From G963717155 sp963717155 (GTDB taxonomy: Bacteria > Actinomycetota > Thermoleophilia > Gaiellales > JALYLC01): a stretch of 64,000 bases of DNA. Below, piece after piece: positions 7,604-18,005 of this stretch. The stretch's first letter is position 1. Each line of letters begins with the position of its first letter. The stretch is taken from the NCBI GenBank assembly GCA_963717155.1, contig OY970326.1:4464001-4528000 (forward strand), read 5' to 3'. The translations under genes were made by a program, and so were the position numbers. The notes below the pieces were generated by a model. The model did not search any database, was not told the origin of the DNA, and saw nothing but the letters and a program-made list of their open reading frames with translations.

Positions 7604-9852
7604 GCGATTTCTCGCTCGTGCTTGTCGATGGAAGCGGCTTGAGCTTCTTTGCTGGAGCTGAGCGCGAGGCCCTGCGGGGTATGGGGCAGGTGGCAGACGT
7701 CGTATATGTCCGTCGGCCAGTTCCTGGGAGTGTGTCCAACGACCCTGGCGAGATACTGATGGGTTCAGAAGAGTCGCACCTTGCGCTTATACGCTCCGGG
7801 GTCGAACGTGCGCTCTGCTCGCATGTCGTCGTTCTGGACGTCGCCGCTCTGTCGTCGTTCGTCGGGGCGGCCCGGCTAGCGCTCGAGCTGGTCGACTCCG
7901 AGGATGACGAAGACGAGGACACCAGGGTCGACTTTGTCGCCGCCCAGGTGGTCGATCACGACGGCAACGTCTTGTTTCGCCGAGGCGCGGTGGCACTCGA
8001 CGGTACTGCGCGAGTCCTGACCGGCCTTGACCTCTCCACCGAGGCGCTGGGACAGCATCCAACGCTCCTGTGCGACCCCCGCGCCTTTGCAGTCAAACGT
8101 GATGTGTTGCTCTCGGGATTGCGCAGCGGCATGATGATCCCCTCGGACCCAGCCGCATGTGGCGAGCTCGCATGGCGATGCTGGGTTTCCGGAGGGCGGG
8201 CGGTGACGTCCAGACACGTGACGGTCGTCGGAGAGCGCGCAGAAGTCTCTGATTCCCCTGGCGCCTGGAAGGCGAGTCTCGGCCGTCTCCTCGAGGACGC
8301 GACACTCTCGCGGACGCCCGAGGGCGCGGGGATCAGGACCGAGGTCAGCGCCTCACGCGTCGCGGAGCGCCTGATGCGCGCCGGTGGACTGCCGACGCAA
8401 GACATCGAGTCTGCGATGACGCTGCGGGCAGTCATCCAGTGTGCGCGGACCGTGCCTGACCAGGAGCTCTTCTGGGCCGGTCTGCTCGTCGACTCGTGGC
8501 CTTCCGACGACGGCGTAAGTCGGGCGAATCTTCGTCGCGTCGCAGTGCTGTGCTCGGATGCAGTGGGAAACGCGATGGCGGGCCCTGCGATCCGCTCGAT
8601 CGAGCTCGCGCGCGTGCTTGCGGCGACTGCGGACGTGCGAATTGCCGCTCGTCTCTCCGGCGAGCGGCCAGAGGGCCTGCCCTGCCTACTCCACGAGCTG
8701 TCCGACGAATCTGTTGCCGAGCTTCTCCGATGGGCCGACGCACTCGTGATCCAGGGACCCCTGACTGACTGGCATCGCGATGTGTTGCGAAGCGACCTCC
8801 CGATCGCGGTCGATCTGTACGACCCGATGAACCTCGAGGCGCTTGAGAGCGTCGACCCAGATCTCCTGGTTCCCTATACCACGAACCTCCTACGCGACCA
8901 GCTGTGGCGTGGCGACTACTTTTTCTGCGCGAGCGAGCGACAGCGCGACTTCTGGCTCGGAATGCTTGCTGCGTGCGGACGGATCACCCCCGGAAGCTAC
9001 GACGAGGATCCCGACCTGAATGGGCTGATCGGGGTCGTGCCGTACGGCATTCCGAACGAGGAGCCTCGGCGAACGGGACCCGGCGTTCGCGCCGAGTTGG
9101 CAGGTGTTGGTGCGGATGACCCGCTCTTTGTGTGGAACGGCGGTATCTGGCAATGGTTCGACCCTGATCTCCTTGTGCTCGCGATCGAGCGCCTCCGGGT
9201 CGAGTTGCCAGACGTTCGCGCGTTGTTCATGGGCGTTCGCCGTCCTGGATCGGCACTTTCGGAGGAGGCCCATCGCCTGCTGAAGCTGGTCGACCAACAC
9301 GGGCTCCGCGACACGAACGTGTTCATGCGGGATTGGACCCCCTACGCCGAGCGCGCAGACACGTACATGGATGCCACGGCCGTTGTGAGCCTGCACCACG
9401 CCCACATCGAGACGCGCTTCTCATACCGCACCCGCCTGCTCGACTGCATCTGGTCGGCGACGCCGATCATCTGCACATCGGGTGACGTGCTCGCGCCGGT
9501 CGTGCGCGACGAGAGAATCGGCATCACCGTGCCGCCCGGCGATCTCGACGCCATCGTCGCGGCGTTGCGCACCCTTGCCACCGACCGTGAACGTGTGGCG
9601 GACATGCGCGCTCGCCTGCGAGCACTTGCCTCGCACTACCGCTGGGAGATCGCCGCAGCACCCCTAGTGGCTTGGAGCCAGCGATCGCAATCCGCGTGCT
9701 CGCAGCGATTCGCGGTCACGGGACTCGACCCTGTACTTCACTCGGTGCCGACCCTTCCCACGGCGTCTCTGGGTCTTAAGGCCCTGGTCCCGCGGCCGGT
9801 ACGTCAGCACGTGCTCGGCCCGCTCAAGCGCCGATTGCTGCAGACCAGGTAG
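7600..9852 (+). CDS. Two-domain glycosyltransferase: divergent GT2-like N-terminus + GT4-like C-terminus
   Basis: 750 aa. Residues 1-300 look like a worn GT2 domain (FSLVLVDGSG at the start, HVVVLDVAALSSF where the metal site would be, an acidic run DSEDDEDED, ELAWRCWVSGGRAV late). From about 307 a GT-B-type module starts (RRVAVLCSDAVGNAMAGPA) and runs on with LRWADALVIQGP, DYFFCASERQRDFWLGM, GVVPYGIPNEEP, FVWNGGIWQWFDPDLL, HIETRFSYRTRLLD and VPPGDLDAIVAAL. The C-terminal half is homologous by eye to 3536-4839. GTG start is coupled (GTGA) to the gene before. The N-terminal half may be inactive because no D-x-D is obvious. Confidence 0.75.
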   Translation: MSDFSLVLVDGSGLSFFAGAEREALRGMGQVADVVYVRRPVPGSVSNDPGEILMGSEESHLALIRSGVERALCSHVVVLDVAALSSFVGAARLALELVDSEDDEDEDTRVDFVAAQVVDHDGNVLFRRGAVALDGTARVLTGLDLSTEALGQHPTLLCDPRAFAVKRDVLLSGLRSGMMIPSDPAACGELAWRCWVSGGRAVTSRHVTVVGERAEVSDSPGAWKASLGRLLEDATLSRTPEGAGIRTEVSASRVAERLMRAGGLPTQDIESAMTLRAVIQCARTVPDQELFWAGLLVDSWPSDDGVSRANLRRVAVLCSDAVGNAMAGPAIRSIELARVLAATADVRIAARLSGERPEGLPCLLHELSDESVAELLRWADALVIQGPLTDWHRDVLRSDLPIAVDLYDPMNLEALESVDPDLLVPYTTNLLRDQLWRGDYFFCASERQRDFWLGMLAACGRITPGSYDEDPDLNGLIGVVPYGIPNEEPRRTGPGVRAELAGVGADDPLFVWNGGIWQWFDPDLLVLAIERLRVELPDVRALFMGVRRPGSALSEEAHRLLKLVDQHGLRDTNVFMRDWTPYAERADTYMDATAVVSLHHAHIETRFSYRTRLLDCIWSATPIICTSGDVLAPVVRDERIGITVPPGDLDAIVAALRTLATDRERVADMRARLRALASHYRWEIAAAPLVAWSQRSQSACSQRFAVTGLDPVLHSVPTLPTASLGLKALVPRPVRQHVLGPLKRRLLQTR

Positions 9853-9886
9853 CAGCCCGATTCCCCCTCGTTGGCTGCCCTCGGGG

Positions 9887-11005
9887 CTAGCCTGTTTCGC
9901 GGCTTGTGTGCGACTCCGTCAGTACGCGTTCGGATCGCCTGCCACGCTCGGCGCGGTCGAGCACGCGGGCCGTTGGAGACGGAAGCCAGTCCTCCTCCGC
10001 ATAGAAGTCGGGCCACACGTCAGCCGTGCTGGCCCGTATCAGCTCGATCTGATCGTCCGTGAGGCGCCGCCGCCAGTTGCCGATGCTTGCGCGGCTGTCG
10101 AGTCGCACGTCGTGCGGGCTGTCTGGCTCGATCGGGTTTCCCGCGGCGCTGTGTGCCAGGACTTGCTGTTGCAGGGCGTCGCTGTAGTCAAGGCCAAGGA
10201 GCAGGCAGAGTTCGCGAAACGAGGCGTCGGGGTTCGCCGCAAGATCCTCGTGGCGACGAAAGATCCAGTTGGGGTGGAGCTCGCGATAGGTGCGCACTGT
10301 CGCGTAGACGGCGCGCCAGAAAAGGATCGCGTGCTCGAGCGGTGGAGCGGACCGCGCCGATAGCTCGCGCATCTCAAGTTCGTATTCTGATAGACGGTCA
10401 CGCAACAGCAGTGGCTGGTCGAGGAAGTGCGAGCCGCAGTCGACCGCCCAGCCAAGCCGGAGAACGCTGCTCACAAACGCTGCTGGGTGGCGAATCAGCA
10501 CGACGACCTTTGCATCGAACCGATCGGCGATCCACTCAGCCGCGAACACGGCGCACGCGTCCTTCAGCAGAGGACGGGCGCCATCGCGGCGCGCGGCATG
10601 GAAGCGGCGCGCGTCCGCAACGGAGCCCGTCAACGCGGCGCGCGAGCGGGTGACCGCCAATTGGCGCAAATAGCCGTAACGGAAAGCCAGCGTATCCGCC
10701 ATCGCTGCGCGATACTCGCCCTCGTTCTCTGCACACACGTACGCGAGCGAGCGCCGCCTCGACGGCGGCAGGCCGAAGACACCGGGGCCGGTTCCTGGGT
10801 TGAACGGCTCGTGCACGATCTCGAGACCTGAGGCGAGGGCGAGCATCCCTCCGACCCACGTGGTACCGGACCGGATCGACCCGGTCACGAGAATCGGCGA
10901 TCGCTCGCGGCTGCGGTTGCGCGAAAGCAAGGCTTCCCCAGTCCTCGACGGCAAAGGCGTTGACCAAACGCGATTAAGGGATCTTACGCCCGTGCACCTA
11001 AGCAT
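9887..11005 (-). CDS. PAPS-dependent sulfotransferase
   Basis: 372 aa from ATG 11005. It has the 5'-phosphosulfate-binding loop TGSIRSGTTWVGGML near residue 50 and the 3'-phosphate site VVVLIRHPAAFVSSVLRLGW near 190, with a C-terminal segment RASIGNWRRRLT typical of the family. It should transfer sulfate from PAPS to a glycan hydroxyl. It lies 65 bases downstream of the Wzt ATPase on the same strand, so it probably belongs to the exporter operon and sulfates the exported polymer. The exact start is uncertain: longer in-frame extension into the wzt end is possible but implausible, and a short N-terminal alternative lies in another frame (TTG near 10967). Confidence 0.85.
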   Translation of the reverse strand: MLRCTGVRSLNRVWSTPLPSRTGEALLSRNRSRERSPILVTGSIRSGTTWVGGMLALASGLEIVHEPFNPGTGPGVFGLPPSRRRSLAYVCAENEGEYRAAMADTLAFRYGYLRQLAVTRSRAALTGSVADARRFHAARRDGARPLLKDACAVFAAEWIADRFDAKVVVLIRHPAAFVSSVLRLGWAVDCGSHFLDQPLLLRDRLSEYELEMRELSARSAPPLEHAILFWRAVYATVRTYRELHPNWIFRRHEDLAANPDASFRELCLLLGLDYSDALQQQVLAHSAAGNPIEPDSPHDVRLDSRASIGNWRRRLTDDQIELIRASTADVWPDFYAEEDWLPSPTARVLDRAERGRRSERVLTESHTSRETG

Positions 11006-11069
11006 CGGCTGTGCAATGGCTGGGAGCACACGCAGGCGGTCGGCGTGGCGAGCCCGTGGGTGTCCGGGC

Positions 11070-12347
11070 TCACACTCCGGCGTCAACGCGTGCGGGCAAG
11101 CCCTCTCGCGTGCGCACGTGCGACCAGCTCGCAGGAAGAATGGTGCAACCTCCGCTCTCGAGGTAGCGCCCGGCGCGGACCTGGAAGCGGTACCAACGCT
11201 CCTGTTCGTCGAGCACGTGCAGACCCGTCTGGTCAATCAGGCGCGGCGACAGGTAGTACGAGCCCGGCGTGAGCCGGAGATCATCAATCGCCCATTCGAG
11301 GAATCCCTCGCCTTCGAGCACGTCCCCGGGATCGAAATCACCGGTCCGTGTCGAAGCGGTCGTGACGTGGGTGCCGTCGTGCCGGTGCAGCGCGACATCG
11401 ACGATCGGTGACCGTACCGGCTTCGCCGCGACGTAGTGAATGCGGACACGTATCGCTTCGCCGTTGTGAAAGATGTCTCGCTCGGTTCCGTCGTCGGCCG
11501 CGAGACTCATCGACACGAGGCTGATCGGCACGGTCTCGTTGATCGGCTGGTGGAACGTGACGAGCCCGCGCCCGGCAGCTGCCTGTTGCGCGGACCAGAG
11601 CTCCTCTTGAGCCGTCACCTCGGCCACGTAGCGACGTGTGATGGACTCAGGAGTGCCTTCGCCGCGGACGCGGCCCTCGTCGAGCCAGATCGCGCGGCTG
11701 CAGAACGACGCAATCGCACCAAGGTCGTGGGTGACGAGAATCAAGGTCTTCCCAGCCTCGCGGAACGCGAGCATGCGCTCGTAGCAGCGGGAGCGGAAGC
11801 TCTCATCGCCGACCGCAAGTACCTCGTCCACAAGCAGTACGTCCGGATCGACGTTCACGGCAATCGAGAAGCCGAGTCTCGCGTACATGCCGCTCGAGTA
11901 GGTCTTGACGGGATTGTCGGCGAACCGCTCGAGCTGTGCGAAGGCGATGATCTCGTCCACGCGCGGGGCGAGATCGTCGCGCGACATGCCGTAGATCGCG
12001 CCGCTGAGGAAGATGTTCTCGATGGCTGAGTACTCGGGGTGGAAGCCTGCCCCGACCTCGAGGAGGGCCGCGACGCGACCCTCGACCGCGATCGTTCCTG
12101 CGTCGGGGGCGAGGATCCGAGCGAGCATCTTAAGCATCGTCGACTTTCCGGAACCGTTCCGACCAAAGATGCCGAGCGCCTCGCCGGTCGCGACCTCGAA
12201 CGACACGTCGTCGACCGCCGTGAACTCCTCGTACAGTCCGCGGCGCCGGTTGAGTAACGTCTCTTTGAGCGTCGTCTCGCGCCTCCGGTAGATACGGAAG
12301 CGTTTGCTGACGCCCGACACGGCAATGGCCGGCTTGAGCTTGCTCAC
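11070..12347 (-). CDS. wzt: Polysaccharide ABC exporter, ATP-binding subunit with C-terminal glycan-binding domain
   Basis: 425 aa. The ATPase domain (about residues 1-245) has Walker A GRNGSGKST, the signature YSSGMYARLGFS, and Walker B VLLVDEVLAVGD, the last being typical of Wzt/TagH-type ATPases. Residues about 270-415 form a beta-rich Wzt_C-type domain (PF14524), which in the E. coli O9a system recognises the end of the finished chain. The GTG start overlaps the permease stop (GTGA), so the two are translationally coupled. With the permease it should export an undecaprenyl-linked polymer across the membrane. Presence of the C-terminal domain suggests that only chains with the correct terminal modification are exported. 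Confidence 0.9.
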   Translation of the reverse strand: MSKLKPAIAVSGVSKRFRIYRRRETTLKETLLNRRRGLYEEFTAVDDVSFEVATGEALGIFGRNGSGKSTMLKMLARILAPDAGTIAVEGRVAALLEVGAGFHPEYSAIENIFLSGAIYGMSRDDLAPRVDEIIAFAQLERFADNPVKTYSSGMYARLGFSIAVNVDPDVLLVDEVLAVGDESFRSRCYERMLAFREAGKTLILVTHDLGAIASFCSRAIWLDEGRVRGEGTPESITRRYVAEVTAQEELWSAQQAAAGRGLVTFHQPINETVPISLVSMSLAADDGTERDIFHNGEAIRVRIHYVAAKPVRSPIVDVALHRHDGTHVTTASTRTGDFDPGDVLEGEGFLEWAIDDLRLTPGSYYLSPRLIDQTGLHVLDEQERWYRFQVRAGRYLESGGCTILPASWSHVRTREGLPARVDAGV

Positions 12348-13123
12348 AGCTCCTCTGCGATCCGTACCTTGAGCCTGTTGAACACCGCGTAGCAGGCGAC
12401 CCAGGTCGTCAACGCGATGAGGTAAAGGAGGATCATCCCACTGACGGTGACGGTCTCCTTGTAGAAGACGACCTCTCGGTATGCGTTGATGAACGGCACG
12501 ACAGGATCGCGCTCCATCCACTTGCGAACGGTCGCGTTGTCGATGTTGTCGAAGCTGTAGATGACTGGCACCACGTAGAACCAGGCGGTCAGGACGATCC
12601 CGATCAGGAACTCGACGTCGCGGAAGTAGACCATCGCACCGGAGAGCAGCATCGCGATCGCCGATGTGAACACGAAGAAGGCGACCGTGATCGGGATCAG
12701 GAGAAGGAGGGCGGGGATCGAGAAGCCGCGGACCCAGATCGCGTAGGGCAGGAAGATCGCGTAGGCGATCAGCATGTTGACGAGGTTGGCCGCCGTCATC
12801 GACAGCGGCAGGAGCTCGCGCGGGAAGTACACCTTCGTGATCAGGGACGAGTGCCCGACCAGGGTGCTCGCGCCCATCGCGAGCGCCGTCGAGAAGAAGA
12901 ACCACGGCAGGAAGCCTGTGATGAACCAGGCCGAGTAGTCCGGCTGGTTGATCTTCAACACGTGCGCGAACACGAACGTGTAGATGATCATCATCATCAA
13001 CGGATTCAGGAGCGACCACACGATTCCGAGAACCGAGGCCTTGTATCTGGCGCTCAGGTCGCGACGGAAGAACGTGCGGAAGAGGTACCCATACCCGCGC
13101 AGCTCGCGGAAGGCAGAGAGCAT
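12344..13123 (-). CDS. wzm: Polysaccharide ABC exporter, permease subunit (ABC-2 type)
   Basis: 259 aa with six hydrophobic segments and the ABC-2 permease pattern: SLLNPLMMMIIYTFVFAHVL near residue 37, then a long central hydrophobic part and VPVIYSFDNI near 180. Partner of the Wzt ATPase encoded next. ATG start 13123 with TAGACT 7 bases upstream, so it opens the wzm-wzt-sulfotransferase unit. Polysaccharide rather than teichoic acid export is inferred from the Wzt_C domain of its partner and the surrounding genes. Confidence 0.9.
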   Translation of the reverse strand: MLSAFRELRGYGYLFRTFFRRDLSARYKASVLGIVWSLLNPLMMMIIYTFVFAHVLKINQPDYSAWFITGFLPWFFFSTALAMGASTLVGHSSLITKVYFPRELLPLSMTAANLVNMLIAYAIFLPYAIWVRGFSIPALLLLIPITVAFFVFTSAIAMLLSGAMVYFRDVEFLIGIVLTAWFYVVPVIYSFDNIDNATVRKWMERDPVVPFINAYREVVFYKETVTVSGMILLYLIALTTWVACYAVFNRLKVRIAEEL

Positions 13124-13130
13124 CGGCGGA

Positions 13131-13136
13131 AGTCTA
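13131..13136 (-). promoter_or_regulatory. -10 box, leaderless promoter of wzm-wzt
   Basis: TAGACT on the minus strand with a 7-base gap to ATG 13123. Confidence 0.5.
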
Positions 13137-13159
13137 GGCGTGGCGCTGTACGTGCTTCG

Positions 13160-14881
13160 CTACGTGCCTTCCATCGCGATCGGCCTGGCGAACGGCTCCA
13201 TCTCGGTGATCGGCTTGCCGAATGCGAGCTTGGGATAGGCGTTCGCGTGGGTATCCACCATCACCTCGAGCAGCGCCGGCGAATCGGGGTCATCCCACAG
13301 CCACCGCATCGCGTCGTCGATCGCGCCCGCGTCGTCGATCGCCCGGGCGGAGATCCCGTAGGCGGCGGCGACCGCCGTGAAGGACGGTGCGCTGTAGCCC
13401 AGCACCGTCGAGGGGTAGCGCCCCTCGAAGTAGCTCTCCTGGAACTGCCGCACCATGCCGTGGCAGTGGTTGTTGACGATCACCATCTTGATCGGCAGCC
13501 GGTTCCGCACGACGGTCTCGAGCTCCTGGATGTTCGTCTGGAAGCCGCCGTCGCCGGCGATCAGGACGACCGGCCGCCGGTCGACGATGGCGATGCCCAC
13601 GGCGAGTGGCAGCGCGGATCCCATGGCGCCCATTCCGCCCGAGGTCATGAAGCGCTGCGTTCCGGAGAGCTCGAGCGACTGCGCCGCCCACATCTGGTGC
13701 TGGCCGACGTCCGCGACGAACGCACCGGCGGCACCCGAGGCCGACGACAGCGCGTGCATGAGCGCGTTCGGGTTGATGCCCGCGATCTCGCGCAGCTCGT
13801 CGACGTCGGGCCAGAGCGCGCGAGCTTGCTCGAGCTCCTCGAGCCAGTCGGGCCACGAGCGTGGCTCGGGCGTGCGTGCGACGACGGCCTCGAGGAACGC
13901 GCGCACGTCACCGACCACGCCACGGCAGCCGGCGACCCGGTGATTGATCTCGCCGGGCTCGCAGTCGACGTGGAAGATCGTGCGGTCGCCCTTGAAGAAC
14001 GTGGTGTCTGCGCCGGTCTGGCGGATGTCGAGCCTGCTGCCGAGCACGAGCAGGAGGTCGGCATGGCCGATCGCCTGGTTCGCCCAGCGATTGCCGTAGC
14101 TGCCGATCATGCCGACGCGCAACGGATCGTCGTAGGGCAGGACGTCGACGCCGTGCAGCGAGCCGACGACCGGAACGGCGAGCTGATCGAGCAGCGCCCG
14201 CAGCACGGGCACCGAGCCGCTCGAACGGATGCCGCCGCCCGCGAGGATGAGCGGCCGCTCCGCGTGTCCGAGCGCTGCGAGCAGCTCGTCGAGAGCGGCG
14301 CCGTCAACCGTGGTTGCGGACACGGGAGGAGCATCGAGGAAGCGCCGCTCGATCATCGCGCCCTGGACGTCCATGGGGATGTCGAGCAGGACGGGGCCTG
14401 GACGCCCGGAGACCGCCAGGGCGAACGCCTCCGCGAGGCGCTCGGGGATCTCGTCGGGTGACAGCACCTGCCACGCCGCCTTCGTGATCGGCGCTGCGAT
14501 CGAGACGATGTCGGTCTCCTGGAAGCCGAGCTGCCGGATCGGACGGTCGCCCTTGAGCTCGGCCCGGTTGACCTGCCCGGTGATGAACACCGCGGGCTGC
14601 GAGTCGAAATAGCAGCCGCCGATGCCCGTCAGGAGGTTCGTCGCTCCGGGCCCGCTGGTCGCGAGCGCGACGCCCGGCACGCCGGTGATGGCACCGGCGG
14701 CCCCTGCCGCGAACGCGGCTGACTGCTCGTGGTGCATGCTGACGACGCGCGTCTCCCCGAGCCGGTAGAGCGAGTCGAGCAGGCGCGCGATCATGCCGCC
14801 CGACATCTCGAAGACGGCCGGCACTCCCGAGCGCGCGAGAAACTCGGAGATGTAGTCGGAGACCAGGACCTGCTGGCTCAT
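13160..14881 (-). CDS. Thiamine-diphosphate enzyme, acetolactate-synthase-like (YerE-type candidate)
   Basis: 573 aa, the three-domain TPP fold. The cofactor-activating Glu lies in MHHEQSAAFAAGAAGA near residue 50; the TPP/metal motif is GDGGFQTN, with VNNHCHGMVRQFQE close behind near 480. Acetolactate synthase is the nearest household enzyme, but the gene sits in a polysaccharide locus, coupled (ATGA) to a sugar reductase/epimerase and next to RfbH (E1). In Yersinia, YerE is a TPP flavoenzyme of this family that adds a two-carbon unit from pyruvate to CDP-4-keto-3,6-dideoxyglucose. The same role is proposed here by context. A plain amino-acid pathway enzyme is the alternative; no ilvN-like small subunit is adjacent. 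Confidence 0.75.
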   Translation of the reverse strand: MSQQVLVSDYISEFLARSGVPAVFEMSGGMIARLLDSLYRLGETRVVSMHHEQSAAFAAGAAGAITGVPGVALATSGPGATNLLTGIGGCYFDSQPAVFITGQVNRAELKGDRPIRQLGFQETDIVSIAAPITKAAWQVLSPDEIPERLAEAFALAVSGRPGPVLLDIPMDVQGAMIERRFLDAPPVSATTVDGAALDELLAALGHAERPLILAGGGIRSSGSVPVLRALLDQLAVPVVGSLHGVDVLPYDDPLRVGMIGSYGNRWANQAIGHADLLLVLGSRLDIRQTGADTTFFKGDRTIFHVDCEPGEINHRVAGCRGVVGDVRAFLEAVVARTPEPRSWPDWLEELEQARALWPDVDELREIAGINPNALMHALSSASGAAGAFVADVGQHQMWAAQSLELSGTQRFMTSGGMGAMGSALPLAVGIAIVDRRPVVLIAGDGGFQTNIQELETVVRNRLPIKMVIVNNHCHGMVRQFQESYFEGRYPSTVLGYSAPSFTAVAAAYGISARAIDDAGAIDDAMRWLWDDPDSPALLEVMVDTHANAYPKLAFGKPITEMEPFARPIAMEGT

Positions 14882-15789
14882 CGAGCGAGCTCACGCTCCC
14901 ACTCGACCGTCGTCCGGAGGCCTTCCGGAAGCGCGACGGTCGGCGACCAGCCCGTCAGCTCGCGGAGCCGACTTGCATCTCCGCGTACGGATGCCCCATC
15001 GCCCGCGAGCTCTCCGAAGCCGACACGCAGCGCCGGGTCGATGAGATCGCGCACCTCCTCGACGAGCGCGCGGATGCTCCAGGCCTCCCCGGCCGAGAGG
15101 TTGAGGATGCCCTGCGCCGCCTCGTTCACGGCGACCTCCCGGATCGCGTCGGCGACGTCCTCGATGTACAGGTAGTCCCACTCCTGGGTGCCGTGCGAGA
15201 CGGACGGACGCCGCGCGGCGAGCAGATCCTGGATCACCGACGGCAGCATGTGGCCGCGGTCGTCCATCGGCCCGTACGCGGCGGTCAGTCGCAGCCATGC
15301 CCAGCGCATGCGGTAGGAGCGGCACAGCTCTCGGGTGAGCTCTGCCACGTGCAGCTTCGACCGGCCGTACAGCGACACCGGGCGCGCTGTCAGATCCTCG
15401 CGCAGCGGCTCGTCGTAGGGGCCGTACTCCGCCTGGGAGCCCAGGCCGACGAAGGAGCGCACACCGGCCTCGCCGGCCTGCCGGACGAGCTCGAGGGTTC
15501 CGCCGACGTTGCGCGCGACGTGACGCGGGTCGTCGCGGTCGTGTGCGAGCACGCCCGACCATGCGGCGTGGATGACGACCTCGGGCCGCGCGTCCCGGAT
15601 CGTGTCCGGCCGTGCCGCGATCGACGCGAGATTGAACGGCAGCAGCTCGACCTGGTCGACGACGTCGTCGAGGCGCCACAGGTTGGACGAGGCGCGGGCG
15701 CCGGCGATGACCTCGTGGCCGTCGCGCAGCAGCCGGCGGACGACGAACGAGCCGACGTGCCCGGAGGCTCCGGTGACGAGCACGCGCAC
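14878..15789 (-). CDS. NAD(P)-dependent sugar epimerase/reductase (extended SDR)
   Basis: 303 aa. N-terminal Rossmann motif TGASGHVGSFVVRRLL, then VVIHAAWSG, the catalytic YGRSKLHVAE (Y-x-x-x-K) near residue 140, AYGPMDDRGHMLP and YIEDVADAIREV. It lies between the TPP enzyme (ATGA overlap) and rfbH (zero gap), so all three are probably one transcript. In that setting it may reduce the keto group left by the TPP enzyme, the step done by YerF in yersiniose synthesis, or it may epimerise or reduce at C4. GTG start at 15789 gives MRVLVTGASG, a complete N-terminus. Confidence 0.8.
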   Translation of the reverse strand: MRVLVTGASGHVGSFVVRRLLRDGHEVIAGARASSNLWRLDDVVDQVELLPFNLASIAARPDTIRDARPEVVIHAAWSGVLAHDRDDPRHVARNVGGTLELVRQAGEAGVRSFVGLGSQAEYGPYDEPLREDLTARPVSLYGRSKLHVAELTRELCRSYRMRWAWLRLTAAYGPMDDRGHMLPSVIQDLLAARRPSVSHGTQEWDYLYIEDVADAIREVAVNEAAQGILNLSAGEAWSIRALVEEVRDLIDPALRVGFGELAGDGASVRGDASRLRELTGWSPTVALPEGLRTTVEWERELAR

Positions 15790-17114
<1,325 letters not shown>

Positions 17115-17191
17115 CGGGACGAACGTCGGCATTTGGCCGCGGTGCTTTAGCGGTATCGAGCGCCGCGGGGAGGCCCGCCTCGGCCAGCCGA

Positions 17192-17197
17192 TAGGCT
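17192..17197 (+). promoter_or_regulatory. -10 box, leaderless promoter of the 17204 operon
   Basis: TAGGCT with a 6-base gap to ATG 17204. Confidence 0.5.
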
Positions 17198-17203
17198 GGT
17201 GCG

Positions 17204-18005
17204 ATGGTGAACCCGTGCGCCGTCGTGGTGGGGTGGCGCGCGGGCGCGCGAGCAGGCCTCGTGATCGACGGCATCCGGGCGAGCCAGCCAGGGTCGGCGT
17301 CGTGTTCGTCGACAACGAGGCGGGAACGGGGGCGCCGCTCCCGGCGTCGTGGCCCTCGAGGAGAACCGCGGGTTCGCCGGTGGCGCGAACGTGGGCCTCG
17401 CGCACGCGTTCGCCGATCGCGCGATCACCCACGCGCTGCTGATGAACGACGACATCGAGCTCGCGGCGGGCGCGCTGGCGGTGCTCGCCGAGACCTGTGG
17501 CGAGAACGCCTGCGCATCGCCCGTGATCGAGGCTCCGGGAGCGGACGCATTCAGCGGGGGCCGCTCGACGCGTCGCGGGTTCGGGCGGCACGAGCCCGGC
17601 GCCCTCGACTTCCTGACCGGTGCGGCGCTCTGTCTCCCGCGGTCGGCGTGGGAACGCGTCGGCGGGCTCGACGAGCGGCTGTTCCTCTACTACGAGGACG
17701 TCGAGTGGTGTCTGCGGGCGCGCGCGGCGGGCTTCGCGCTGCGTGTCGAGCCGCGTGCGACGGCCCGGCACGCTGCCGGCAGCTCCACGGGCGGCGGGCA
17801 GGGCGAGACCTGGGCCTACTACTCGACACGCAACCGCCTGTGGCTGCTGCAGCGGCTCCGCGGACGCGGCACCGCCCGGCGAGAGGCTGCGAACACCTCT
17901 GCGCGAGCGCTCCGGCGCCTGCGCGAGCCGATCGGCCGCGCCAAGCTCGAGGGAGTGCGCGACTGGGCCTCCGGGCGTATGGGGCGGGGGCCCTACCCAC
18001 GGTGA
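17204..18005 (+). CDS. Glycosyltransferase family 2 (frameshifted near N-terminus)
   Basis: GT-A fold of the rhamnosyltransferase type. Joined motifs are VGVVFVDNEAG, ALEENRGFAGGANVGLAHA, HALLMNDDIELAAGAL (metal site), LTGAALCLPRSAWERVGGLD and LFLYYEDVEWCLRARAAG. The first 50 residues are spread over three frames, with breaks near 17295 and 17345; from 17349 to the stop at 18005 the frame is clean. Total about 266 aa. ATG 17204 lies 6 bases after TAGGCT. It is first in a unit of three glycosyltransferases, and the next gene starts in its stop (GTGA). Confidence 0.75.

Noticed and set aside
11006..11236. N-terminal extension of the sulfotransferase to 11236
   Set aside because: It would run into the wzt gene and adds Cys/Arg-rich sequence without homology; ATG 11005 keeps the sulfate-binding loop at a normal distance.
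12348..13019. N-terminal extension of Wzt
   Set aside because: Shadow of the permease gene; GTG 12347 gives a complete ATPase and a GTGA overlap.
12851..14461. 536-aa plus-strand open frame
   Set aside because: Opposite wzm and the TPP enzyme; no recognisable motif.
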